Below are positions 31,486-38,241 of a stretch of 38,241 bases of DNA, piece by piece. Position 1 is the stretch's first letter. Each line of letters opens with the position of its first letter. Below the pieces are notes generated by a model, which was not told where the DNA came from, did not search any database, and saw only the letters and a program-made list of their open reading frames with translations. This stretch comes from Pseudoselenomonas ruminantium (lineage in GTDB: Bacteria; Bacillota; Negativicutes; Selenomonadales; Selenomonadaceae), in the NCBI GenBank assembly GCA_015058575.1, contig SVBZ01000018.1:1-38241 (forward strand). The letters are read 5' to 3'. The position numbers and the translations under genes are program-made.

Positions 31486-33157
31486 ACCGTTCCCCCCGCT
31501 TGACCAGATCCCGATAGATGATTTTCACCTTTCCCTCCTCCAGCCGCGAATTGACATATTTTTCCAGTGCCGGATCTTTGTCCGGATAATCAAGATTCTC
31601 GGCAAAGGAGTGCCAACGCGTCTCCCGGCGGGCCTTCAGATGCTCGATGAGCACGCGGCAGATGAGCAGCCGCTCCTGCAGTTCAAAGAGCTGCACCAGC
31701 TCATAGCCATCCGCCGCCCGCAAGTCCTCACTGAGCCTTGTCAGCCGCCCGATGTGTTTGGCCGCCAGGTCCAGCTGCCTTTCCGTATAGCGATAGCCAG
31801 TGGTAATCCCCCCTGCATACTCATCCATAACCTGCTGCATGGCCTCCTCAAGCCCCGCCGCCGTAAACAGCGGACTAGCTGCTGGTGGCTTCAGCAGTGC
31901 CGTGACCCGGTCCAAAATCCTCTGGCGGACCGCCGGGGGAAGGGCTGGCTGCCCCTGCCCTTCCGCATAGGCGGCGGCACTTTCCGCGGCAATCTTTCCC
32001 TCCACAAAGGCACCGGTCACATATTTCTGCGGGCAGCCGCCAGCCACGTCGCCAGCTGCGAACAGCCCCGGCAGCGTCGTCGCCCGCACCGCATCGATCC
32101 AATAGCCGCTGGCCGTATGGCCGCCCACCACATAGGGCTCGGAGCCCTCCACCTCCACATTGGCGCTGGCAGGGCCTAGCCCCGTCTCGCGCCACTTCAT
32201 GGTCTGGGCCGGTGCCATGTTGAGATAGGCCCGCTCCAGCGAAGCCTGCTGCACCTCGGTGATGCCCTCGGTTTCCAGATAGCAGGGGCCCCGCCCGGCC
32301 AGATTCTCGCTGACCACGGCATACAGGCGCTCTGACGTCGTATTGCCGTATCTATGCTGATAGCGCTCCCCCGCTGCGTTGACCTGAGCCGCGCCGACGC
32401 CCTGGGCCAATGTTCCCGTCGGTGCAATGGTACCCTTGCAGCGCAGGGCGATGAACCGCATCTCAAAGGTCGTCATCTCCGCGCCAGCCCGCAGGCCCAT
32501 GGCATAGCCAGCCCCGGTATTGAAGGGACTGTACCACATCTTGTGGCGGGAACGGCCCGGATGATTGGGCCGGTAGAGCCCGGCCGCACCGCCCGTGGCA
32601 CAGATGACGGCCTTGGCCTGCAGGAAATACAACTTCTCCTGCCGCACGCCGACGCCCCAGGCGCCAGTCACCGAGCCATCATCAGCCTGCAAATAGTCGA
32701 CGACACTTACATGTTCCAGCACTTCTACATTTTTGCTCTTGCGCACCGCCATCGCCAGCAGCGGCTTGATATTTTCACCATTTATCTTGAGATTGCGCCA
32801 CCCACGGGAGACATACTGGCCCCGCTCATCCTTCAGGATGACAAGTCCCAGCTCTTCCATATGACGGGTCACTTCGTTGAGCCCCTGGGACATCGTCAGC
32901 AGCAGGTCATCGCGCACAATGCCCGCCGCGTCTTTCGCCGCGTAATCGGCATAATCCTCGGGACTGTGCCCCGGCGTGATATAGGCATTCAGGGCATTGA
33001 CCCCGGCGGCCAGACAGCCGCTGCGCTTGATGCCGGCCTTATCCACCAACAGCACCCTGAGCTCCGGATGGTCTGTGGCCAAGGTAATGGCCGCATAGCA
33101 GCCAGCAGCACCGCCGCCCACAATCAGCACATCGGCTGCCTTATCCAAAACTTCCAT
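31469..33157 (-). CDS. aprA: APS reductase alpha-like flavoprotein (AprA)
   Basis: The protein has 562 aa from the ATG at 33157. The FAD-binding Rossmann motif is DVLIVGGGAAGCYAAI near the N-terminus; RSGCLAAGVNALNAYI, AVICATGGAAGLYRPN, NTGAGYAMGLRAGAEM and FAAGDVAGGCPQKYVTGAF follow. This places it in the fumarate-reductase/AprA flavoprotein family, with the asparagine-rich GVNALN segment typical of AprA. It reduces APS to sulfite and AMP. It is about 60-100 residues shorter than AprA of sulfate respirers. It lies 19 bp after cysA; the ribosome site (AGGATG) is weak. Confidence 0.9.
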   Translation of the reverse strand: MEVLDKAADVLIVGGGAAGCYAAITLATDHPELRVLLVDKAGIKRSGCLAAGVNALNAYITPGHSPEDYADYAAKDAAGIVRDDLLLTMSQGLNEVTRHMEELGLVILKDERGQYVSRGWRNLKINGENIKPLLAMAVRKSKNVEVLEHVSVVDYLQADDGSVTGAWGVGVRQEKLYFLQAKAVICATGGAAGLYRPNHPGRSRHKMWYSPFNTGAGYAMGLRAGAEMTTFEMRFIALRCKGTIAPTGTLAQGVGAAQVNAAGERYQHRYGNTTSERLYAVVSENLAGRGPCYLETEGITEVQQASLERAYLNMAPAQTMKWRETGLGPASANVEVEGSEPYVVGGHTASGYWIDAVRATTLPGLFAAGDVAGGCPQKYVTGAFVEGKIAAESAAAYAEGQGQPALPPAVRQRILDRVTALLKPPAASPLFTAAGLEEAMQQVMDEYAGGITTGYRYTERQLDLAAKHIGRLTRLSEDLRAADGYELVQLFELQERLLICRVLIEHLKARRETRWHSFAENLDYPDKDPALEKYVNSRLEEGKVKIIYRDLVKRGERYEHQH

Positions 33158-33176
33158 TCGTCTTTCACATCCTGTA

Positions 33177-34241
33177 TCAAATAACCACCGACTCTTCCTG
33201 TTTCGCCCGGTTTTCAATGATCTGGGTCTTCCCGTCAGCGAAACTGTAGACGCGGTGAATCAAAACCAGCGCCCGGTCCCCCTCCTGCAAGGGTTTCTTT
33301 TCGAGGCTGCGCCAGCCATATAAGAGCTGGCCTTTGACCTCCACCACCACTTGCAGGCTGCTGCCCCGGAAATAGGTGGCCCTGACCGTGCCCTGTTCCG
33401 CCGCCAGGGGCATCAGGATTTCCTCCTCCTCGGCAGCAATCTCCAGGAATTCCGGCCGCAGGATGCCCTCATGGCTGCCTGCGCCATTCGTAAATCCCTT
33501 GAACACCGTATAGTCGGGAACATGCACCGATTCACCGATGAAATCCGCCACAAAGGGCGTCTCGGGATGCTGATAGATGGCAGCTGGCGAACCAGCCTGC
33601 TCCACATGGCCGTGATTCGTAATGATGATGTCATCGGCCACCTCCACCGCCTCATCCTGGTCATGGGTGACAAAGATACTGGTGATGCCCAGCTGATGGA
33701 TGGTGGCCCGCAGCCATTGTCTCAGTTCCTTGCGCACCTTCGCATCGATGGCCGCAAAAGGTTCATCCAATAACAGAAGCTCCGGCTCTGGGGCCAAGGC
33801 CCGTGCAAAGGCTACCCGCTGACGCTGGCCCCCTGAAAGCTGCTGCGGATAACGGGTGGCAAATTCTTTAAGCCCAATAAGCTCCACAAGCTTATCCACC
33901 CGCGCGGCAATTTCCTTTGGCGGCACCTTCTGTACCTTGAGCCCAAAGGCGATATTTTCCCATACCGTCATATGGCGGAACAACGCGTAGTTCTGGAACA
34001 CAAAACCAATGCCGCGCTTCCCCGCCGGCAGGTCGTTGACCCGCTTGCCCGCAATGAAGATATCCCCGCTGTCGGGATGCTCGAGGCCTGCAATCATGCG
34101 CAGGATGGTGGTCTTGCCACTGCCCGACGGTCCCAAGAGGCCGATAAGTTTTCCCTTTTCCACCGTCAGATTCACGTCATCTGAGGCCTTGAACGTGCCA
34201 AAATTCTTATGGATATGTTTAAGTTCTACTTCAATTGCCAT
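33177..34241 (-). CDS. cysA: Sulfate ABC transporter ATPase
   Basis: The protein has 354 aa: Walker A GPSGSGKT (37-44), signature LSGGQRQRV (135 on), Walker B LLLLDEP (155-161), and the H-loop in FVTHDQDEAVEVADDI. The C-terminal TOBE-like region (250-354) is typical of CysA. It energises uptake of sulfate/thiosulfate through CysT and CysW. The start overlaps the cysW stop by 11 bp. Confidence 0.95.
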   Translation of the reverse strand: MAIEVELKHIHKNFGTFKASDDVNLTVEKGKLIGLLGPSGSGKTTILRMIAGLEHPDSGDIFIAGKRVNDLPAGKRGIGFVFQNYALFRHMTVWENIAFGLKVQKVPPKEIAARVDKLVELIGLKEFATRYPQQLSGGQRQRVAFARALAPEPELLLLDEPFAAIDAKVRKELRQWLRATIHQLGITSIFVTHDQDEAVEVADDIIITNHGHVEQAGSPAAIYQHPETPFVADFIGESVHVPDYTVFKGFTNGAGSHEGILRPEFLEIAAEEEEILMPLAAEQGTVRATYFRGSSLQVVVEVKGQLLYGWRSLEKKPLQEGDRALVLIHRVYSFADGKTQIIENRAKQEESVVI

Positions 34242-35058
34242 TTCTTAGCCCCCGTTTCGCCCGCCATTCCACCAGATTCCGCAGGATCAGGATGATGACG
34301 GCCAGAATCACCAGAATCGATGCCACGGCAAAGGCCGCCGTGAAATTGTATTCGTTATAGAGGATTTCGATATGCAGCGGCAGGGTATTCGTCTTGCCCC
34401 GGATATGTCCCGAAACTACCGACACCGCACCGAATTCCCCCAGGGCCCTGGCGGTACAGAGTATCACGCCATAGAGCAACGCCCACTTGATATTCGGCAG
34501 GGTCACCCGCCGGAAAATCGTCCAGCCGCTGGCCCCCATCGTCGCCGCAGCCTCCTCCTCGCTGCGCCCCTGGGCCTCCATGACCGGCACCAGCTCCCGG
34601 GTGATGAACGGAAAGGTCACGAACACCGTGGCGAGGATGATGCCCGGCACCGCGAAGATGATCGCGATGTGCTCAGCCCGCAGGAAGGGATAGATGGGAC
34701 TCATGCGGCCAAACAGGATGACAAACAGCAAACCGGCCACCACCGGAGAAATGGCAAAAGGCAGATCCAGCAGCGAACTCCAAAAAGCCTTGCCGCGGAA
34801 ATCGTATTTCGTGAGCAGCCAGGCCGAAGCCAGGCCAAATACCGTATTGCCAAGCACTGCCGCCACCGTTGCCTCTAAGGTCAGATACAGCGCCTTGCGC
34901 GCAAAGGGCTCGTCGAGAGCGGCCAGATAAGCCTGCCAGCCCTTGGCCAACGCCTCGCTGGCCACCAGGACCAGCGGCAGCACCAGCATGACCAGCAGGA
35001 AGGCAGCAGCCAGTCCGATAAGCCCCCATTGACTGCATTTATGCGGTTTCACTGCCAA
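34231..35058 (-). CDS. cysW: Sulfate ABC transporter permease CysW
   Basis: This inner-membrane permease (275 aa) has six predicted helices and the EAA loop EEEAAATMGASGWTIFRRVTLP that contacts CysA. The start is a TTG at 35058 preceded by GGGGGTG within the end of cysT; a GTG two codons on is an alternative. It is paired with CysT as the heterodimeric channel for sulfate. Confidence 0.94.
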   Translation of the reverse strand: MAVKPHKCSQWGLIGLAAAFLLVMLVLPLVLVASEALAKGWQAYLAALDEPFARKALYLTLEATVAAVLGNTVFGLASAWLLTKYDFRGKAFWSSLLDLPFAISPVVAGLLFVILFGRMSPIYPFLRAEHIAIIFAVPGIILATVFVTFPFITRELVPVMEAQGRSEEEAAATMGASGWTIFRRVTLPNIKWALLYGVILCTARALGEFGAVSVVSGHIRGKTNTLPLHIEILYNEYNFTAAFAVASILVILAVIILILRNLVEWRAKRGLRNGN

Positions 35059-35061
35059 CTT

Positions 35062-35892
35062 TCACACCCCCTGTTTCTGCACGCGATAGCGCTGATACCC
35101 ATTGATGACCAATAAGATGGCAAAGGACAAGAGCAGCAGCACCAGCGCAATGGCCGCCGCTGCCTGATAGTCGAACTGTTCCAGCTTAGCCATGATCAAG
35201 AGCGGTGCGATTTCCGTCTCATAGGGAAGATTGCCCGCAATGAAAACCACGCTGCCGTACTCGCCGACCCCCCGGGCAAAGGCCAAAGAAAAACCCGTGA
35301 GCAGCGGCGATACCAGCTCAGGAAAAATTACACGGCGAAAGGTCAGCCAATCGCCTGCCCCCAGCAAAGATGCCGCCTCCTCCACCTGCGGGTCGAGGTC
35401 CCGCAGCACCGGCTGGACGCTGCGGGCCACAAAGGGCAGGCCTACAAAGACCATAGCTAACGTAATGCCCAGCGGCGAAAAGGCCGAGGGAATCCCCAGT
35501 GCATACATGTACTGGCCCAGCCAGCCGTTTTCCGCATAGAGCGTCGTAAGCGCAATACCCGCCACCGCCGTGGGCAGGGCAAAGGGCAGATCGATAAGGC
35601 CATCGAGAAGCCCCTTGCCGAAGAACTCATAGCGGACGAGCACCCAGGCCAGCAGCACCCCGAAGACACCATTCATCACCGCTGCCGCCAGTGCCGTCAG
35701 CAGGCTGATATAATACGCATGGAAGACGCGGTAATCCAGCACCACTGCAAAAAATTTCTCCCAGCCCATGCCTGCGGTATACAGAACAAAAGCGGCCAGC
35801 GGAATCAATAAGATAAGCGAGAGATAAAAGAATGTGATGCCGCAGGTAAAGCGATATCCCGGAATGACTTTCTTATTGCTGAAACTGCTCAC
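35062..35892 (-). CDS. cysT: Sulfate ABC transporter permease CysT (CysU)
   Basis: This permease (276 aa) has six hydrophobic segments and the EAA motif VEEAASLLGAGDWLTFRRV. GVGEYGSVVFIAGNLPYETE is a CysT hallmark. The start is a GTG at 35892 with GGAGG upstream. Only 3 bp separate its stop from cysW; it follows sbp by 21 bp. Confidence 0.94.
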   Translation of the reverse strand: MSSFSNKKVIPGYRFTCGITFFYLSLILLIPLAAFVLYTAGMGWEKFFAVVLDYRVFHAYYISLLTALAAAVMNGVFGVLLAWVLVRYEFFGKGLLDGLIDLPFALPTAVAGIALTTLYAENGWLGQYMYALGIPSAFSPLGITLAMVFVGLPFVARSVQPVLRDLDPQVEEAASLLGAGDWLTFRRVIFPELVSPLLTGFSLAFARGVGEYGSVVFIAGNLPYETEIAPLLIMAKLEQFDYQAAAAIALVLLLLSFAILLVINGYQRYRVQKQGV

Positions 35893-35913
35893 TTTCCTGC
35901 CTCCTTCACCGTG

Positions 35914-36945
35914 TCATTTCTTCTCATAGATCTGGTCAAAGGTACCGCCATCGGCGAAATGCTCCTTCTGGGCCTTTGTCCAGCCGCCAAAAGCCTCATC
36001 GATCGTCACGAGCTTGAGGGGCAGGAATACCTTAGCATACTTAGCGGCCACCTCTTTGTCACGGGGACGGTAGAAATTCTTAGCGGCGATTTCCTGGCCC
36101 TCTTTGCTGTAGAGGAAGTTGATGTAGGCCTCGGCCAGCTTACGCGTGCCCTTGCGCTCCACCACTTCATCGACTACCGCCACCGACGGCTCCGCCAGGA
36201 TGCTGATGGACGGCACTACGATCTCATAATCGTCCGGTGCATCCTTCACCGACAGCAGGGCTTCATTCTCCCAGGCAATCAAGACATCCCCCTGCCCGCG
36301 CTGGACGAAGGAAGTCGTTGCACCGCGGGCACCGGAATCCAGTGCCACCACATGGCTGAACAGTACCTTGAGGAAATCCTTTATCTTGGCCTCATCGCCA
36401 TTGTTATGCTCCTTGGCATATTCCCAAGCTGCCAGATAGTTCCAGCGGGCACCGCCTGACGTCTTCGGATTCGGCGTCACGATCTGCACATCGTCCCGCA
36501 CCAGGTCGTTCCAGTCGTGGATGTTCTTCGGGTTGCCCTTGCGCACCAGGAAGACGATCGTCGAGGTATAAGGTGCCGAGTTATCGGGGAATTTCTTGAT
36601 CCAGTCCTTGTCGATGAGACCTGCCTGGGCAATCTCATCCACGTCATAGGCCAAGGCCAGCGTGACCACATCTGCCTCGAGGCCATCGCGCACCGACCGG
36701 GCCTGCTTGCCCGAACCGCCATGAGACTGGGAGAAGGTCACGTCTTCGCCGGATTCTTTTTTCCATTCCTCCTTGAACTTCGCATTGAACTCCGCGAAGA
36801 GCTCACGGGTCGGGTCATAGGAGACATTGAGGAACTCCTTGCCAGCGCTGCCGATGTCTGCCGCTGCATTGCCGCCGCACCCCGTCAGCGCCCCCATGGC
36901 CAATACCAAACCTGCCGCAAGTCCAAACCATTTTTTCGCCTTCAT
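35914..36945 (-). CDS. sbp: Sulfate-binding lipoprotein
   Basis: The protein (343 aa from the ATG at 36945, with GAGGAG upstream) has a lipobox signal ending GALTGC-GG. The mature part is the Sbp/CysP fold: [31 protein letters not shown] for the oxyanion site, [14 protein letters not shown], and [14 protein letters not shown]. It captures sulfate (or thiosulfate) outside the cytoplasmic membrane. It is the first gene of the eight-gene sulfate operon and is preceded by a structured leader. Confidence 0.95.
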   Translation of the reverse strand: MKAKKWFGLAAGLVLAMGALTGCGGNAAADIGSAGKEFLNVSYDPTRELFAEFNAKFKEEWKKESGEDVTFSQSHGGSGKQARSVRDGLEADVVTLALAYDVDEIAQAGLIDKDWIKKFPDNSAPYTSTIVFLVRKGNPKNIHDWNDLVRDDVQIVTPNPKTSGGARWNYLAAWEYAKEHNNGDEAKIKDFLKVLFSHVVALDSGARGATTSFVQRGQGDVLIAWENEALLSVKDAPDDYEIVVPSISILAEPSVAVVDEVVERKGTRKLAEAYINFLYSKEGQEIAAKNFYRPRDKEVAAKYAKVFLPLKLVTIDEAFGGWTKAQKEHFADGGTFDQIYEKK

Positions 36946-36995
36946 TTCAAACACTCCTCATCCTTCATACTAATGACCTATATCAGAAACATATA

Positions 36996-37130
36996 CGAAA
37001 AAAGCCTATGGACGCACAGAACGCTCAGACTTATCCTCGCGGTTCCTGTACGGCTCCATAGGCTTTCGTTTTTCGAATGACCTGCGGTTATCCGTTTAAT
37101 CATATTTATCATATATGCTTTCTTTCGATT
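36996..37130 (-). promoter_or_regulatory. Structured leader RNA of the sbp operon (unclassified)
   Basis: It has the same architecture as the hcyS leader: a CATAT/ATATG hairpin (37101-37117), a CGG/CCG hairpin (37085-37094), the conserved AGGTCATTCG, AAACG and AAGCCTATGG, then an 11-bp terminator stem (37056-37066 with 37001-37011) enclosing about 44 nt and followed by six U. Loop sequences differ while stems are kept. Roughly 50 nt of downstream leader precede the ribosome site. Confidence 0.75.
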
Positions 37131-37136
37131 GTTAAT

Positions 37137-37165
37137 AGTCTATATCGGCTCAAGCCATTTGTCAA
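37137..37165 (-). promoter_or_regulatory. Promoter of the sulfate operon
   Basis: The -35 box TTGACA (37160-37165) and -10 box TAGACT (37137-37142) have 17-bp spacing. It lies 26 bp after the DUF2292 gene. Confidence 0.75.
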
Positions 37166-37191
37166 GTCTGTCATGCTGCCTGGCAGAACAT

Positions 37192-37539
37192 TCAGATGCC
37201 CTCACCATCCAATCCGGTAAAGCGCTGTTTCTCCGTCCGCTCCATCTGCACGACGCTTCCACGCTTCACCACGATGACCAGCCGCCCATACTGCAGACGG
37301 CAGAATTCCTGCCGGATATGCTCGGCAACATGCTGGCGTTGTTTTTCACTCCATACCTGCTCGTCCCGCTGGTAGCCAAAACTTTCGATCCGCAGTTTTT
37401 CCTTCCACTCCACCTGGACCAAAATTCCATCCTGCGCGACCAAAACCACTTCACCGTAGCTGATGAGCTGCAAGATCTTGAGGATCTCAGCCATGACGCC
37501 AACGGGAACTTCTCCCACACACAATTTTCTCCCAGCCAT
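37192..37539 (-). CDS. Tandem DUF2292 (YezD-like) protein
   Basis: The protein (115 aa from the ATG at 37539, after AGGGGGCGG) consists of two similar halves. The C-terminal half (HIRQEFCRLQYGRLVIVV, then GSVVQMERTEKQRF) matches the small DUF2292/YezD domain. The N-terminal half (EILKILQLISYGEVVLVA, then DGILVQVEWKEKLRI) looks like a diverged second copy. YezD proteins are usually about 55-65 aa with one domain. The function is unknown; its place just upstream of the sulfate operon suggests a role in sulfur control. It has its own promoter. Confidence 0.8.
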   Translation of the reverse strand: MAGRKLCVGEVPVGVMAEILKILQLISYGEVVLVAQDGILVQVEWKEKLRIESFGYQRDEQVWSEKQRQHVAEHIRQEFCRLQYGRLVIVVKRGSVVQMERTEKQRFTGLDGEGI

Positions 37540-37588
37540 CCATCCGCCCCCTAAAATATACTTATCAGATATGTTTAATTTATATTGT

Positions 37589-37617
37589 ATAATATACCTT
37601 TTCTTTGCATTCGTCAA
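37589..37617 (-). promoter_or_regulatory. Promoter of the DUF2292 gene
   Basis: The boxes TTGACG (37612-37617) and TATTAT (37589-37594) have 17-bp spacing. It is divergent from the promoter at 37669-37697. Confidence 0.75.
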
Positions 37618-37668
37618 CCCATTTCAGAAAAAATAATGTAATAGTGTAAACAAGCATACTTACAGTAT

Positions 37669-37697
37669 TTGACAAGTCAACGGGGAAATGATATGTT
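37669..37697 (+). promoter_or_regulatory. Promoter of the right-end small gene
   Basis: The boxes TTGACA (37669-37674) and TATGTT (37692-37697) have 17-bp spacing. The -35 is part of TTTGACAAGTCAA, a 13-mer also present at 26044 in the tandem repeat array. Confidence 0.65.
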
Positions 37698-37748
37698 GGA
37701 CCTGATAGACATAGTATCTGAACACAGACAGAAAGGATGGTTTATGCT

Positions 37749-38099
37749 ATGACAAAAGAAGAACTCCGCCAGGAGGTGCGCGCTGTCATCGCGGCCCCCA
37801 GCTGCTACAGCGGACTCAAGGAAGCCGCCGAAGCCTACCTCGCCGCTGTCGATCAGGCAGGTGAAAAAGACGCCGCCCGGAAACTGCTTGCTGAGCTTGA
37901 AGCCGATGTTTGCAGCATCGATGATGTCATCCCGTTCTTCGCTTCCAATGAAGCCAAGAAACTTTTCGGCGAAGAACAGGCCACGGCCATGCTCGCACAG
38001 GCACATGAAGTCAAGGCCAATGGCGGCGATACTTGTTTCTGCCCGGCCTGCACCGCCGGCAAGGCCATCCTCGACAATCGTGACATCCTGTTGGGCTGA
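37749..38099 (+). CDS. Small Cys-containing cytosolic protein, unknown function
   Basis: The protein (116 aa) is mostly helical and Ala/Glu-rich (TKEELRQEVRAVIAAPSCYSGL, in two parts: TKEELRQEV and SCYSGLKEAAEAYL), with a C-terminal CFCPAC motif that could bind metal or form disulfides. The start is uncertain: the ATG at 37749 has AAAGGA 11 nt upstream, while the ATG at 37737 directly abuts it. I do not recognise the family. The gene ends at the terminator inside the right-hand repeat. Confidence 0.75.
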   Translation: MTKEELRQEVRAVIAAPSCYSGLKEAAEAYLAAVDQAGEKDAARKLLAELEADVCSIDDVIPFFASNEAKKLFGEEQATAMLAQAHEVKANGGDTCFCPACTAGKAILDNRDILLG

Positions 38100-38103
38100 T
38101 AAA

Positions 38104-38150
38104 AAGAGGGTGTGACAAAATGCAAAAGCATTTTGTCCACCTTCTTTTTT
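38104..38150 (+). terminator. Intrinsic terminator within the right repeat
   Basis: This is the same hairpin as at the left end, in opposite orientation: GACAAAATGC pairs with GCATTTTGTC and the flanks extend the stem, followed by TTTTTT. It begins 5 bp after the stop of the small Cys protein gene. Confidence 0.8.
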
Positions 38151-38241
38151 CATGCCTATTTTTACTTTTTAGAGAATAACCGCTGAAAAATGGGCACAAA
38201 GCCCCTTTCCCCATAAAACAGTATTTCTACAGCTTATGCGG
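38104..38241. repeat. Right copy of 138-bp inverted repeat
   Basis: This is the exact reverse complement of 4-141. The match stops at the window end, so the element may extend further outwards. Confidence 0.9.

Noticed and set aside
28622..33157. Evidence for a dissimilatory sulfate reducer
   Set aside because: aprBA are inside an uptake and CysDN operon, the subunits are short, and dsrAB, sat and qmo are absent from the window.
1..38241. Terminal inverted repeats of a 38-kb transposon or integrative element
   Set aside because: The content is core metabolism, no transposase or integrase is present, and the repeat contains a gene-associated terminator; a dispersed intergenic repeat at a contig break fits better.

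Overview
The window looks like the chromosome of an anaerobic diderm Firmicute (Negativicutes, Selenomonas/Mitsuokella-like). This rests on a signal-peptide protein with one SLH motif, a coiled coil and a C-terminal beta-barrel ending in Phe (the SLH-anchored porin typical of that class), a moderately high G+C content, strong AGGAGG-type ribosome binding sites and TTGACA-17-TATAAT promoters. Apart from one chemoreceptor gene and one small gene at the right end, everything is on the minus strand. The two ends carry the same 138-bp sequence in inverted orientation, so the fragment was probably cut at a dispersed repeat.

Left part (0.15-8.8 kb): an envelope operon encodes an SLH porin, a DUF1593/Sde182-type protein, a GH3 glycosidase and a secreted esterase. 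Upstream lies a BglG/LicT-type antiterminator gene. An identical 31-nt RAT-like RNA element precedes both the antiterminator gene and the porin operon, so the operon is probably controlled by antitermination. A TRIC-type channel gene follows. 9-15 kb: a dCache chemoreceptor (+), a 62-residue membrane protein with a YeiH-type exporter, and a polar amino-acid binding lipoprotein with homocysteine S-methyltransferase.

Sulfur block (15-38 kb), read right to left on the minus strand. (1) sbp-cysT-cysW-cysA-aprA-aprB-cysD-cysN: sulfate uptake, activation to APS and reduction to sulfite by an AprBA-type APS reductase. (2) A TPP-riboswitch operon, thiS-thiG-thiH-tenI/thiE. (3) hcyS-hcyF-hcyD-sulfite reductase-tusA-metY-cysE: a protein-thiocarboxylate route from sulfite to homocysteine or cysteine, with a sulfur carrier ending GGG-Ala-Arg and a JAMM protease able to expose the di-glycine end. 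(4) A cluster of a MoaD/ThiS-E1-rhodanese triple fusion, a family 2A encapsulin shell and a SufS-type cysteine desulfurase with a long N-terminal extension, flanked on both sides by closely similar serine acetyltransferase genes. This is a sulfur nanocompartment locus and the most striking system in the window.

Regulation is unusually legible. Most sulfur operons show the order: upstream stop codon, consensus promoter, leader with an intrinsic terminator, gene. The leaders of hcyS and sbp share about 65 nt of conserved sequence and structure that I do not recognise as a known riboswitch. The exporter leader can form mutually exclusive terminator and antiterminator hairpins. The antiterminator-gene leader contains a 10-codon reading frame overlapping its terminator. 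All identifications are from reading the sequence; no database search was run.
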